Counted from the stretch's first letter, positions 29,222 to 37,762 are shown. The stretch: 57,504 bases of DNA from Fibrobacterota bacterium (GCA_003165595.1 PLWQ01000027.1:24864-82367), one strand, 5' to 3'. Numbers and translations are program-made. Notes: generated by a model from the letters alone, not told the origin.

Positions 29222-29435
29222 GGCGGCCGTCCTTGCTCTGGAGGAAACAAAGGGTGAAACAGCGGCGAAAAATACGCGGCACGGTAGTGACCCTATTGTA
29301 CGATTCGCGAGAACGATTTTCCAGAAATCGAAAGCATGGGTTTGGGACTGCCGGCTCCGCGGGATCACCCTCACCGCCGCCAGTGGACAGGCCGGCGAGC
29401 CAGAGCGTATCTTACAAGGAGGAGGAAACCACACT

Positions 29436-30647
29436 ATGCCACAGCCGGAATTTGTCCCGTCACCAAAGATTCTCCAAAAATATGCCGATGTCCTTGTCGG
29501 CTTTGCCCTCAATAGCGGCACGGGCATCAAGAGAGACGATGTTGTCTATCTGGTTGCGCAACTGCCCGGACTCCCGCTTGCGCACGCGGTATACCGGTCG
29601 ATCCTCGCGCGCGGCGGCCATCCGCTGCTCAACATCATGGACGACGACTTCAAGCTCTTGCATGTGACAAAAGCGAATACCCGCCAGCTCGGTTTCTTTC
29701 CGGACAAGTTTTACCGCGGCCTGGCCGACCAGATAGACCACTGGGTGCGCATCCTGTCCGACAAGGATCCGCTTTTTCTGGCAAAGGCCGACCCGAAGAA
29801 AGTGATCGCCTCGACGCGCAGCACGCAGCCGTTCCGCACGTGGCTTGACCAAAAGGAAGACAAAGGGAAATTCACCTGGACCCTGTGCACCTACGGCACG
29901 CCGGGGCTGGCTCGCGCTGCCGGTCTTTCGCTCAGGGAATACTGGGACCAGATTTGCCGCGCGTGTTTCCTGAACGATGCCGACCCGCTTTCCACCTGGC
30001 GATCCGTTTTTGCCGAAATGCAAACGACCCTGAACAAGCTCAACGGGCTTCCCATTGACAAACTTCATGTTGCCGCGCGCAATACGGATTTGTGGATCAC
30101 CCTGGGAGAAAAGCGGCGCTGGCTGGGCGGCAGCGGCAGGAACATCCCGAGCTTCGAGATCTTCACGTCGCCCGACTGGCGTGGAACCAGCGGCAGCATT
30201 TTCTTCGACTTGCCGCTCTACCGCTACGGCAATATCATCAAGGACATCAGCCTCGAATTTGCGAACGGGAAAATCGTGTCGGCAAAGGCCGGGAAGAACG
30301 AAAAGCTCCTCCACCAGATGATCGCGCAGAAGAACGCGGACAAGATCGGCGAGTTCTCCCTCACCGACACGCACTTCTCAAAGATCACCCGTTTCATGGC
30401 CGACACCCTGTACGACGAAAACTACGGGGGGAAATTCGGCAACACGCACCTCGCCGTGGGCAAGTCGTATCACGACACCTATGCCGGCAACACATCAAAG
30501 ATTTCCGAAAAGGAATTTGAAAAGCTGGGGTTCAATCATTCACCGGAACATACGGACATCATCGCTACTACTAACCGGACCGTTGCGGCAGTGATGAAAA
30601 ATGGAGACGAAAAGGTGATTTATGAAAAGGGGCACTTTGTACTATGA
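29436..30647 (+). CDS. M29-family aminopeptidase (aminopeptidase T/S type)
   Basis: The 403-residue metalloaminopeptidase is expected in the cytoplasm, where it trims N-terminal residues from peptides. It has the M29 N-terminal domain ('ILQKYADVLVGFALNSGTGI') and catalytic-domain motifs. Among these are 'GNIIKDISLEFANGKI', the histidine segment 'THLAVGKSYHDTY' and the terminal 'HSPEHTDII', which should supply metal ligands. A strong GGAGGAGG site precedes the start. It could digest peptides taken up by the transporter at 148-8934, but the genes are far apart. A family E repeat follows directly downstream. Confidence 0.9.
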   Translation: MPQPEFVPSPKILQKYADVLVGFALNSGTGIKRDDVVYLVAQLPGLPLAHAVYRSILARGGHPLLNIMDDDFKLLHVTKANTRQLGFFPDKFYRGLADQIDHWVRILSDKDPLFLAKADPKKVIASTRSTQPFRTWLDQKEDKGKFTWTLCTYGTPGLARAAGLSLREYWDQICRACFLNDADPLSTWRSVFAEMQTTLNKLNGLPIDKLHVAARNTDLWITLGEKRRWLGGSGRNIPSFEIFTSPDWRGTSGSIFFDLPLYRYGNIIKDISLEFANGKIVSAKAGKNEKLLHQMIAQKNADKIGEFSLTDTHFSKITRFMADTLYDENYGGKFGNTHLAVGKSYHDTYAGNTSKISEKEFEKLGFNHSPEHTDIIATTNRTVAAVMKNGDEKVIYEKGHFVL

Positions 30648-30658
30648 CGTTGTAATTT

Positions 30659-30865
30659 GGGCGTTCCCCGGGTATCGATTCTTGAGGGGGGAACCGCTAT
30701 TGGCGACAAACCATCTGCCCCGCGCGAGGTGGACCGCAGGGACCGCTGGTGCGGGTTGCCGGCCGACCCGGCAGCGCGAAGCGCGGCATTGGGCGGTCCG
30801 GCAACGAGGCCGGAAGGCCGAGCCCGGAGGGAGACCGACCCGAGCGAAGCGAGGGGCGCGCCCGG
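30659..30865 (-). repeat. Family E GC-rich intergenic repeat, copy 1
   Basis: This GC-rich element is bounded by GGGCGTTCCCC at 30659-30669 and GGGGCGCGCCC at 30853-30863. It contains the family core GCCGGCCGACCC and GGCGGTCCGGCAACGAGGCC in minus orientation. It lies between the aminopeptidase and the aldolase operon, and no gene occupies 30648-30926. Confidence 0.7.
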
Positions 30866-30926
30866 ATTTAAAGAGGTTACGAGACAACCTCAACTTCCCC
30901 CACCAAGGACAAATTCGAAATTAACC

Positions 30927-33044
30927 TTATCTCGGCGTCGCATCGGGCAACCCGCCGTCCACCGGAATGGTCGCCCCGGTGGTGGGCGTCTGGTGCGTCA
31001 CGAAAAACAGGACGGCGCGGGCCACGTGCTGCGCCGTTACCTTCGCCTTGAGCAGGTTTCTGGTGCGGTAGTATTCTTCGAGCCCCTTTTCGTCGAGCCC
31101 GCGCGATTTCATGCGGCCGGGCCCGACCTCTTTCCACAGTCCCGACTTTGTTGACCCATGCGAAAACACCGCGTCGGGAGCGACCATGTTGACGCGAACG
31201 CCCATGTCGGCGAATTCGAGGCTCGCAATGCGTCCGATCTGGTGCGCAGCCGCCTTGGTGGCGCTGTAGGCCCCGAATTGCGCGCCGGGCGAAAACACGT
31301 TCTTCGTCGAAACGAGCACGATGTCGCCGCCCGTGTTCTGGAGGCGAAAGAGCCTGCCGGCCTCGGCCGTCACGAGCAGGGTTCCCTCGATGTTGACGCG
31401 TTCGAGCTTGCGAAATGCGTCGAGGTTCATGTCGGCCAGGGACGACACGTGCGCGAGGCCCGCGTTGGCCACGACGATGTCGATGCCGCCGAATGCTTCC
31501 ACGGTTTTCTGGAACGCGGCCGCAACCGAAGCAGGGTCGGTAACGTCCAGCGGCGCGGCAAGGATGCAGTTGGCATACCGCGCGCGGAGCGCGTCGGCAT
31601 AGGCGTCGAAGCTTTCGCCCGGCAGGTCGGTGACGGTAACGTTGCATCCCTCCGAAAGCAGCGCTTCGCAAATACCGCTTCCGATGGCGCCGGCACTGCC
31701 GGTGACGAGCGCGATCTTTCCCCGCAGCCTGCGGGCGGGATCGGATTCCATTTTAGCAACCTGAAACCCCCGGAATTCCATGTCGAACAGGTGCTCTTCG
31801 GCAAGACCGTGATAGGTGCCGCCTGTTTCGTAGATGGCGCGCTTTACCGTAAAGGCCTGATTGGTGATGTCGCGCACCACCATCGCCATATCGATGTCGC
31901 GACCCGCGCACACCGCGCCCAGACCCGGCAGGAGCACCACGCGGGGCAGAAGGTCGAATCCGGCGGCATTGAATTCCGGGAGCCGCGACGCATATCGTTT
32001 TCCATATGCTTCGTACCTGTCCGAGAATGCGGCAATGTCCCGCGCCAGTTGCTCTCGCAGTATCTTGCCGTCGTCGTAGTTCGGATTGTCCACAAACAAG
32101 GGGTGCGATTTCATCCGCACGAGATAATCGGGCGTGAGCGGCTGGGACAACGCGATGCCGCGCCCCGGGTTGGAATCAAGAAGGCCCAGCACGTCCGGGG
32201 TGATGAGCGGCACGAGCGACATGGCGAGGTGCGGCGAGTCCGGGTCTCCCGACGCGGGCGACAGGAGCCCGCGGAGCACGGGGGCAAGCCGTGCGTACCG
32301 CGCCTGCGCGGTTTCCACGGATAGGTCTTTGTCAATATGAATGAGACGCCTGCGGTTGTTGCGGATGTATTCCTCGGCGCGGTTCACCATCTCCATGGTG
32401 TTGTCGTACGCCTGTTTGATGGATGTGCCGTAGGTAATGAGCCCGTGATGGCACACCACGATGCCGCGCATACCTTTCTGCGTGTCCAGCAGATCGGCGA
32501 CGGCGCGGCCGAGCGAAAGGCCGGCGTTTGCGTACGGCACCATCCCCACGTCGCTGCCCAGCGCCCTTGCAATGGTCTCTTCGCCGCTATCGCGGTTGGA
32601 AAGCGCAAGAATAGCCGACGGATGTGTGTGGACCACCGCGGTGCGGTCGACAAACGCGTGCATCAGCGTCTCTATTGACGGCAGCGAATCGCCCGGCAGG
32701 AGCAGGTGTATGCGGAACTCGTCCGCCATCATCTCGTCGGTGAGCGAGTCAACGGTGCGCAATTTCTTGAGATACAGGTGGTCGAGGCACACGAATCCCG
32801 ACGGGTCAATGGTACCCATGGCCGCGCCGGACGCCTTGACGAACAATGCGCTCCGTTCCTCGCCCGTGAGGGTCCGGATGGTGGTCTTGAGCGACGTGTT
32901 GCCGCCGCCGTGCATGGCAAGATCGGGTTCGCTTCCGACAAGCCGGGTGGCGTAGGCCAGCAGGGCGACATCGGCGCCGCACCGGGGGCTCCAGGTTTTT
33001 ACAAATGCGTCTGCGTCGGCTTCTATCCAACTGTTGCTTACCAT
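30927..33044 (-). CDS. Bifunctional class II aldolase / short-chain dehydrogenase
   Basis: The 705-residue cytoplasmic protein fuses two enzymes. Residues 1 to about 420 are a class II (AraD/RhaD-like) aldolase with likely zinc ligands in 'VVHTHPSAIL' (His139, His141) and 'VVCHHGLITYG' (His199/200). From about 435 a short-chain dehydrogenase follows, with the NAD motif TGSAGAIGSG and catalytic YSATKAA. Similar fusions serve rhamnulose-1-phosphate cleavage plus lactaldehyde oxidation in other bacteria. The gene overlaps the epimerase gene by one base (TAATG) and shares its operon. That context points to breakdown of a sugar phosphate or deoxysugar phosphate, but the substrate is not certain. 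Confidence 0.88.
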   Translation of the reverse strand: MVSNSWIEADADAFVKTWSPRCGADVALLAYATRLVGSEPDLAMHGGGNTSLKTTIRTLTGEERSALFVKASGAAMGTIDPSGFVCLDHLYLKKLRTVDSLTDEMMADEFRIHLLLPGDSLPSIETLMHAFVDRTAVVHTHPSAILALSNRDSGEETIARALGSDVGMVPYANAGLSLGRAVADLLDTQKGMRGIVVCHHGLITYGTSIKQAYDNTMEMVNRAEEYIRNNRRRLIHIDKDLSVETAQARYARLAPVLRGLLSPASGDPDSPHLAMSLVPLITPDVLGLLDSNPGRGIALSQPLTPDYLVRMKSHPLFVDNPNYDDGKILREQLARDIAAFSDRYEAYGKRYASRLPEFNAAGFDLLPRVVLLPGLGAVCAGRDIDMAMVVRDITNQAFTVKRAIYETGGTYHGLAEEHLFDMEFRGFQVAKMESDPARRLRGKIALVTGSAGAIGSGICEALLSEGCNVTVTDLPGESFDAYADALRARYANCILAAPLDVTDPASVAAAFQKTVEAFGGIDIVVANAGLAHVSSLADMNLDAFRKLERVNIEGTLLVTAEAGRLFRLQNTGGDIVLVSTKNVFSPGAQFGAYSATKAAAHQIGRIASLEFADMGVRVNMVAPDAVFSHGSTKSGLWKEVGPGRMKSRGLDEKGLEEYYRTRNLLKAKVTAQHVARAVLFFVTHQTPTTGATIPVDGGLPDATPR

Positions 33045-33760
33045 TATCGTATTCCCTTCAACGACGCCGTCATTGCATCAAAGTTTGTGCGAATTGCGTT
33101 TTTTTCGAACACGGCGCTGCCGCTTACCACGATGTCGGGCTTCATCGCGGCCACCGCGCCTATGGTCGCTTTTGTAATCCCTCCGTCGATGCAGAGAAGA
33201 ATGTCCCTGCCCGCTTCCATAATCATGCCGCGAACCTGCGCGGCGCGGCGGGCGGTGTCCGGGTACAGGGTCTGGCCGCCGAAACCGGGGTTGATCGCCA
33301 CCAGCGTCACGATGTCTGCTTCGTCAAGGAGCGGTTCAAGCGCCGAGAGCGGCGTTCCCGGGTTGAGGGCGATGCCGCGGCCGATGCCCCGCGACTCGTC
33401 GCGGACGTTTGGGAGGCCGCCGATGCGCTGGAGGCATGCGCGTGCGTGCACGCACGATTCCACATGCACCGTGATGATATCGGCGCCCGCGGCCGCATAC
33501 TGCGGCAGCACGTCGAAGGGGTTTTCTATCATCAAATGCACATCTTTGAGCATCGCGGTTTGTACGGACTTTACAAACGCAGGCCCGACCGTGAGCTGCG
33601 GAGCGAAATGTCCGTCCATACTATCAAAATGGAGCAACGTCGCGCCGCATGCTTCGAGCGTCGCAATGTCGCCAGCCAGCGCCATGAGATTGGCGCTTGT
33701 CGCGCCCACGGAGAGCGTCGGCGCAGCCGCGCGAAGGAGCGTGCAGACCGGGGCGCTCAT
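33044..33760 (-). CDS. Ribulose-phosphate 3-epimerase-like protein
   Basis: The 238-residue barrel protein has RPE-family landmarks: '[17 protein letters not shown]' (DVMDGHFVPN in canonical enzymes), 'VHLMIENP', 'AINPGFGGQ' and 'LCIDGGI'. The metal and catalytic aspartates of DSMDG and DGGI are retained, but the N-terminal 'SPSILSAD' segment is altered to 'LSVGATSAN', so this may be a specialised epimerase (for example an allulose-6-phosphate epimerase relative) rather than the housekeeping enzyme. Its ATG overlaps the upstream stop codon (ATGA), and its stop overlaps the downstream ATG, so all three genes are probably coupled. A longer reading frame reaches 34069 but lies antiphase in the upstream gene. 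Confidence 0.82.
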   Translation of the reverse strand: MSAPVCTLLRAAAPTLSVGATSANLMALAGDIATLEACGATLLHFDSMDGHFAPQLTVGPAFVKSVQTAMLKDVHLMIENPFDVLPQYAAAGADIITVHVESCVHARACLQRIGGLPNVRDESRGIGRGIALNPGTPLSALEPLLDEADIVTLVAINPGFGGQTLYPDTARRAAQVRGMIMEAGRDILLCIDGGITKATIGAVAAMKPDIVVSGSAVFEKNAIRTNFDAMTASLKGIR

Positions 33761-34647
33761 GCTTTGTGTTTCTTGAGGTTGGCGTGCGCAAGAAACAGCT
33801 CGAATGCCTGCTCGGGCTTCATGTTGTCGTGCACGACTTTGCGTACGGCCTTGATCATGGCGACCGGCGCCTCCGACTGAAAGATGTTGCGGCCCATGTC
33901 CACGCCAGCGGCGCCCTGCCGGATCGCCTCGTAGGCCATTTTGAGCGCGTCGAGCTCGGGCAGTTTCTTGCCGCCGGCGATAACGATGGGCACCGGGCAG
34001 GCTGCCGTGACCGTCTCGAACTCGGGTACGAAGTACGTCTTTACAACCGCGGCTCCCAATTCCGCGCACATTCGCGTCGCCAGCCGGATGTACTTGGCGT
34101 CGCGCACCATGTCCTTACCAACGGCTGTCACGCCCAGGACCGGCATGCCCACCCTGTTTCCCGCGTCAACGAGATTGGTGAGGTTCATCACCGATTGCGT
34201 CTCGTTTTCGCCGCCGACAAACACCTGGGTGGCCACGGCGCACGCGTTCACTCGAACGGCATCTTCCATGTTCATGGCGATATGCTCGTTTGACAATTCC
34301 TTGAGAATGCTCGGCCCGCCGCTGGCGCGCAGCACGGTCGCCTTGGCAAGCGACGGCGGAATTAGCGAACGCAGAATTCCCCGCGTGAGCATGAGCGCGT
34401 CGGCAAAGGGCGCCAGCGGCAGGATGGTTATATCGGGACGTTCCAGACCGGTGGTGGGCCCCTGAAAATACCCGTGGTCGAACGCGAGCATCACGGTTCT
34501 TCCCGATTCGCAATTGAAAATGCGGCCGAGCCTGTTCTTGAATCCCCAATCGTAGTTGTTGGAGCCTTTGAGGAAGAAGGCCTCATTTTTCTGCGGCTGA
34601 TCGGTATAGTAATTCTTCTCGGCTTTAGAGACGTCTGCTTCGGGCAT
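33757..34647 (-). CDS. lsrF: LsrF-like class I aldolase/thiolase (DhnA family)
   Basis: This 296-residue protein closely follows E. coli LsrF (3-hydroxy-5-phosphonooxypentane-2,4-dione thiolase). Shared stretches include '[11 protein letters not shown]', '[20 protein letters not shown]', 'TRGILRS', '[11 protein letters not shown]' and '[13 protein letters not shown]'. In E. coli this enzyme cleaves the phosphorylated autoinducer-2 product. Here no lsrA/B/C/D/K/R gene is in sight. Instead the gene starts an operon with an epimerase and an aldolase-dehydrogenase, which suggests a sugar-phosphate route using the same chemistry. The start at 34647 has GGAG upstream; an in-frame start at 34773 has none. 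Confidence 0.85.
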   Translation of the reverse strand: MPEADVSKAEKNYYTDQPQKNEAFFLKGSNNYDWGFKNRLGRIFNCESGRTVMLAFDHGYFQGPTTGLERPDITILPLAPFADALMLTRGILRSLIPPSLAKATVLRASGGPSILKELSNEHIAMNMEDAVRVNACAVATQVFVGGENETQSVMNLTNLVDAGNRVGMPVLGVTAVGKDMVRDAKYIRLATRMCAELGAAVVKTYFVPEFETVTAACPVPIVIAGGKKLPELDALKMAYEAIRQGAAGVDMGRNIFQSEAPVAMIKAVRKVVHDNMKPEQAFELFLAHANLKKHKA

Positions 34648-34760
34648 CGGGAGCTCCTTTGTTGGTTCCGACCGGAGGATTGGGCGAAGGAATGAAAATA
34701 ATAAATAGGGTGCGGGCGGGATGGAAAATCGTGAGGGGCCCGAGTGTGTGAGGGTTGAAG

Positions 34761-34783
34761 AACCCCGCGCCAAGTCGCGGGGA
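34761..34783. repeat. CCCCG...CGGGG hairpin
   Basis: The sequence AACCCCGCGCCAAGTCGCGG plus GGA forms a 7-bp stem (CCCCGCG/CGCGGGG) with a 6-nt loop. Two similar hairpins, with flanking A-rich bases and a preceding GAA/GAC, lie at 39856-39874 and 39922-39941. It lacks a T-run, so it is not a classical terminator. Nothing else is visible between 34648 and 34843. Confidence 0.5.
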
Positions 34784-34843
34784 CCGCGAATACAACCGGA
34801 TGTACGCCCCGGAGAGCAGCCTGCAATGCGCGGGCTGTGTTAT

Positions 34844-35254
34844 TCAGGGCTTCCAGCCCATTTCAAAAAGGATGTCTGCAAGAAGCACGCTTGAGACAAC
34901 GGTTACGCCGCACTGCTCCTTGCCGTACCATTTCCCGAAATGCTGTTTGTCTCCGGTCCACAGGTGGGTGCTTTTTGAACCTATTGCCCCGGCAAGGACC
35001 GGAATGTCGCATTCGGGAAGGTCAATCGGTCCGGCGTGAGCAAAGGCGTTTGACAAAATCACCGTCTTCTTAAGGCTTTCCAGCCCGGGTTCAAAATGCG
35101 GTCTTTTGCGCGCCAAATTCCTTCGCGCCTCCTCCCATGCGTGAGGATTGGTGACAAGCACCGCGTAGCCCGATGCCGCGTCAAGGAGTCTGCGCGTTGC
35201 AGTGTGCGGTGCGGCTGCGGAAAAAAGGATGTTTGCGTCAAGAAAAATCCTCAC
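34844..35254 (-). CDS. PIN-domain toxin (VapC-like ribonuclease)
   Basis: The 136-residue product starts 'MRIFLDANILFSAA' with the first PIN acidic residue at Asp6. Other likely metal-binding acids are Glu41/Glu42, Asp83 and Asp102 ('WTGDKQHF'). PIN toxins cut RNA and are neutralised by a cotranscribed antitoxin. Its GTG start overlaps the stop codon of the AbrB-like gene (GTGA), the usual layout of such pairs. The target RNA is not known. Confidence 0.85.
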   Translation of the reverse strand: MRIFLDANILFSAAAPHTATRRLLDAASGYAVLVTNPHAWEEARRNLARKRPHFEPGLESLKKTVILSNAFAHAGPIDLPECDIPVLAGAIGSKSTHLWTGDKQHFGKWYGKEQCGVTVVSSVLLADILFEMGWKP

Positions 35255-35490
35255 CTGTTCCGTCTCTTTCTTGCCAGGTGATTTTCAAGCGCGGCATCGG
35301 CTGCATCGAATTCGGCGACGCGCGAGTCCGAATATATCTCTATGGGGAACTCGACGGCAGGCTTGAGAAGAACGCCCTGTTCTGATGGTTCCGCCATAAC
35401 CACGCCGCCTTTTTCGAGCCCGAGCATTTTTCGAAAAGGCATAGGAAGCGTGAGGTTTCCCCGTTTGTTGATATGAATTGTTGATGACAT
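35251..35490 (-). CDS. AbrB/MazE-like antitoxin
   Basis: The 79-residue protein begins 'MSSTIHINKRGNLTLPMPFR', the swapped-hairpin AbrB fold used for DNA binding by MazE/VapB-type antitoxins. Its C-terminal tail ('EIYSDSRVAEFDAADAALEN') is acidic and probably occupies the toxin. AGGAGG precedes the ATG at 35490. The operator-like repeats in its promoter fit autoregulation. An in-frame upstream ATG at 35526 lies inside the -10 box and is unlikely. Confidence 0.85.
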   Translation of the reverse strand: MSSTIHINKRGNLTLPMPFRKMLGLEKGGVVMAEPSEQGVLLKPAVEFPIEIYSDSRVAEFDAADAALENHLARKRRNR

Positions 35491-35503
35491 GATAATCCTC
35501 CTT

Positions 35504-35554
35504 ATTACGGTATTACTGTAATTCAAATATACAGTAAGTTAGTGTTCTTGTCAA
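35504..35554 (-). promoter_or_regulatory. Promoter and operator of the AbrB-PIN operon
   Basis: On the minus strand TTGACA (35554-35549) and TATATT (35531-35526) are 17 bp apart, a near-perfect sigma-70 promoter. Overlapping the -10 box is the inverted repeat TTACTGT...ACAGTAA (35513-35519 and 35531-35537). Two ATTACxGTA(A)T units start at 35504 and 35512, eight bases apart. This is a likely autoregulatory operator; the leader to ATG 35490 would be about 30 nt. Confidence 0.7.
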
Positions 35555-35657
35555 TACCTTGAAGGGCTGCGTTACCGTTCCCGCTGAGCGAATGGGAATT
35601 CTCACTCCCGTCATTCTCGTCAACTATTTTGAAGAGAACGCCGAAGGACTGTACTCC

Positions 35658-36389
35658 ATGTACTTCAAACTCCTTGCCTGCGAGACCTTTACCCGGGAAA
35701 TCTGCGCCTGCATGGACGGCTTGCCGCATGCCGTGGACCTCGAATTCACCGCAATCGATTCCCACGATCAACCCGAGAAGCTGAGAAAATCCCTGCAGGA
35801 AAAGATCGACGCCGCAGACGCGTCGGGCCGTTCTTATGACGCCATTCTCCTCTGCTATGGTCTCTGCGGCAATGCCACGGCCGGTCTTGTCGCGCGCGCC
35901 ACGCGGCTCGTAATCCCGCGCGCGCACGATTGCTGCACCATTCTGCTGGGCTCCAGGAAACTGTTCCGGCAGCACTTTGAGGAATGTCCGAGCCAATCGT
36001 TTTCTTCGCGCGGGCACATGGAGCGAAGCACGGACGGCCACGTGCATCACGCATGGATGCTTGCGCCGGACGGCCGCCGGGCCCTGCTTGCAAGGATTTA
36101 CGGAGAGGAAAATGCCGACCTGCTTGCCCAGGTAATGGCCGGCCCGGACACGGGCCGCCAGGTGTATGTGAACGTCGGGCCCACGCACAGCAGCGAATGC
36201 ATCCTGGCTTTCAGGGAAAAGGCCGCCGCGGAAAAAAAGGACGCGGTAGTGCTGGAGGGAAGTCTTTCGCTCGTGCACAACCTCATGCTGGGCAACTGGT
36301 ACCCGGAGGACTTTCTTGTTGTCTATCCCGGCCGGACAATTTCCGGGGTATACGATTGGGACCGGATACTGGAAGTTAAGGAGGTGTGA
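35658..36389 (+). CDS. DUF1638 domain protein
   Basis: The 243-residue protein matches DUF1638: 'FKLLACETFTREICACM', 'YDAILLCYGLCGNATAGLVA', 'LVIPRAHDCCTILLGS', and a C-terminal 'LEGSLSLVHNLMLGNWYPED'. Several cysteines in conserved positions suggest metal or cofactor binding, but no activity is established. From memory, relatives occur near corrinoid methyltransferase genes in anaerobes, which may connect it with the corrinoid system at 8952 (inference). The start at 35658 has AAGGA at 35644-35648; the frame is open to 35559. Its last 14 bp overlap the convergent Mut7-C gene. Confidence 0.85.
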   Translation: MYFKLLACETFTREICACMDGLPHAVDLEFTAIDSHDQPEKLRKSLQEKIDAADASGRSYDAILLCYGLCGNATAGLVARATRLVIPRAHDCCTILLGSRKLFRQHFEECPSQSFSSRGHMERSTDGHVHHAWMLAPDGRRALLARIYGEENADLLAQVMAGPDTGRQVYVNVGPTHSSECILAFREKAAAEKKDAVVLEGSLSLVHNLMLGNWYPEDFLVVYPGRTISGVYDWDRILEVKEV

Positions 36390-37179
36390 GGCTTCGCGGC
36401 GAGGGATCCTTCGCCGAAGCGGCATTCCTCAAGTCTTCGATATCCGACGTGAGCTTTGCGTAATGGCTCCCCTGCCAGTATATCTTTCCGCATGATCCGC
36501 ATCGGTAGAACTCGTGATAGCACTCCCGGGTCTTCTCCGGCAACAGCGGCAGCACCGACTCTTTGTCAACGCGACCTATTGTTCCGTTGCATCCGATGCA
36601 CCTGGAAAAGGGCTTCATCGCGCCGCGCAAGTCGAACCGCAGCATCACCTCGCGGGCCTGTTCCCGCGGCTGCGTGCTCCGCACGCAATAGCCGCGCACA
36701 ACGGCCTTGCGTTTGAGAATTCCCCTGTCGCGCGTGAGGATGCACCGTTTGCCGGGGGACGCAATTTCCACGATGGCATTGTCGGAATAATCGTTTCTGT
36801 AAAGCGTGTCGAACCCGGCCAGCCGCAGCAGGCGTGCAAGCGAGCCGAGGTGCACGTCGCACACAAACGCCGGCTCCCGCAGCGGCGCGGGGCGAAGCTT
36901 TACAACAGGAGAAATATCGAGCGACTCGAACAGGGGATACACGCAAGCCGCGTCGCCGCAAGCGAGCCGGCAGTCGAACCCCTGCGACGCGCCGTTGACC
37001 GTGATCAGGTCGACCTCGGTGTGCGGAACGCCCAGCGCCTCGATTGCGTCCTTGACCGACGGCGTTCCGTCGAACGCGTACTCGAACCGGGTCTTGCGTT
37101 TGTGAAGCGGCAGGAAATCGTTGAGCTCTTCGAAGAAGCGAAAAAAGGCGGTGTTAGGGGGAAACTGAGCTTGTCTCAT
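36376..37179 (-). CDS. Mut7-C RNase-like protein with N-terminal ubiquitin-like domain and zinc ribbon
   Basis: The 267-residue protein has an N-terminal MoaD/ThiS-like ubiquitin fold (about 5-90, 'GTPSVKDAIEALGVPHTEVD'). A Mut7-C PIN-like nuclease domain follows (about 105-190), with 'FVCDVHLGSLARLLRLAGFD', 'NDYSDNAIVE' and 'ILTRDRGILKRK', where the acidic residues should bind metal. A C-terminal zinc ribbon contains CIGC and CGSC. This is the known Mut7-C-ub architecture, predicted to act on RNA. The start at 37179 follows the family pattern. Longer frames reach into a family E repeat and are artefacts. Confidence 0.85.
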   Translation of the reverse strand: MRQAQFPPNTAFFRFFEELNDFLPLHKRKTRFEYAFDGTPSVKDAIEALGVPHTEVDLITVNGASQGFDCRLACGDAACVYPLFESLDISPVVKLRPAPLREPAFVCDVHLGSLARLLRLAGFDTLYRNDYSDNAIVEIASPGKRCILTRDRGILKRKAVVRGYCVRSTQPREQAREVMLRFDLRGAMKPFSRCIGCNGTIGRVDKESVLPLLPEKTRECYHEFYRCGSCGKIYWQGSHYAKLTSDIEDLRNAASAKDPSPRSLTPP

Positions 37180-37195
37180 AATCCCGTATTTTGGC

Positions 37196-37405
37196 TGGGC
37201 GCCTGCCCTAGGCACCGGTTCTTTGTTCATGCTTCGCGTCCAGCTCAGCACCCTTCGGGCGCACTTCGTGCGTTGTCTCCGCACATCCTGTGCTCCGGCT
37301 CTCCAGACTCGGCTATTCGCCTCGGTGCCGGTCCGCCCTATGCCTGGCGGCCGGGGCGGCCGGCACTGTGCTCCGGCACACCTTCCGTCGCCCCTGGCGC
37401 AAGAA
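37196..37405 (+). repeat. Family E GC-rich intergenic repeat, copy 2
   Basis: This copy begins GGGCGCCTGCCC and contains the core CCTCGGTGCCGGTCCGCCC and GGCCGGCACTGTGCTCCGGC in plus orientation. It also has internal CG-rich hairpins near 37250-37290 and ends with GTCGCCCCTGGCGCAAGAA. It lies just upstream of the Mut7-C gene. Together with copy 3 and about 145 bp of unmatched sequence it fills the 583-bp gap 37180-37762. Confidence 0.7.
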
Positions 37406-37550
37406 ACTACCTCTTGCATTAGTTAAACAAACCGTAAATGTCAAGACCCGACGCAACTTACTGGTCGTCAACCGTCAGAAACTCTTGCTCAAGACCGCTC
37501 TTTGCAATATTCAACAGCAACTACCGGCCGCCGGTAGCCTGCACGCGTGC

Positions 37551-37687
37551 GTTAGGCAGGACCGCAATGCGCGCCAAAGCGCGGTACCGGCCGACCCGCG
37601 CCGAAGGCGATCCGGGCGGTCCGGCACCGAGGCCGAACGGCCGAGCAAGGAGGAAGGGCCGACCCGAGCGTAGCGAGGGGAACGCCC
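37551..37687 (-). repeat. Family E GC-rich intergenic repeat, copy 3
   Basis: In minus orientation, this copy runs from GTTAGGC at 37551 to GGGGAACGCCC at 37677-37687. It carries the core GGCCGACCCGCGCCGAAGGC and GGCGGTCCGGCACCGAGGCC. It faces copy 2 tail to tail. Confidence 0.75.
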
Positions 37688-37762
37688 AAACCCACTGTCA
37701 AGATTTGAGACAGGCTGTACTTCCCCCACCAAAAAATCTCTTTATCTTGACGAAGGCTGGAT

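Noticed and set aside
33757-34647. A quorum-sensing (AI-2) uptake locus, suggested by the lsrF-like gene
   Set aside because: No lsr transporter, kinase LsrK, LsrG or LsrR is in the window, and the operon partners are sugar-phosphate enzymes.
37180-37419. An N-terminal extension of the Mut7-C protein
   Set aside because: The extra residues are a translation of family E repeat DNA.
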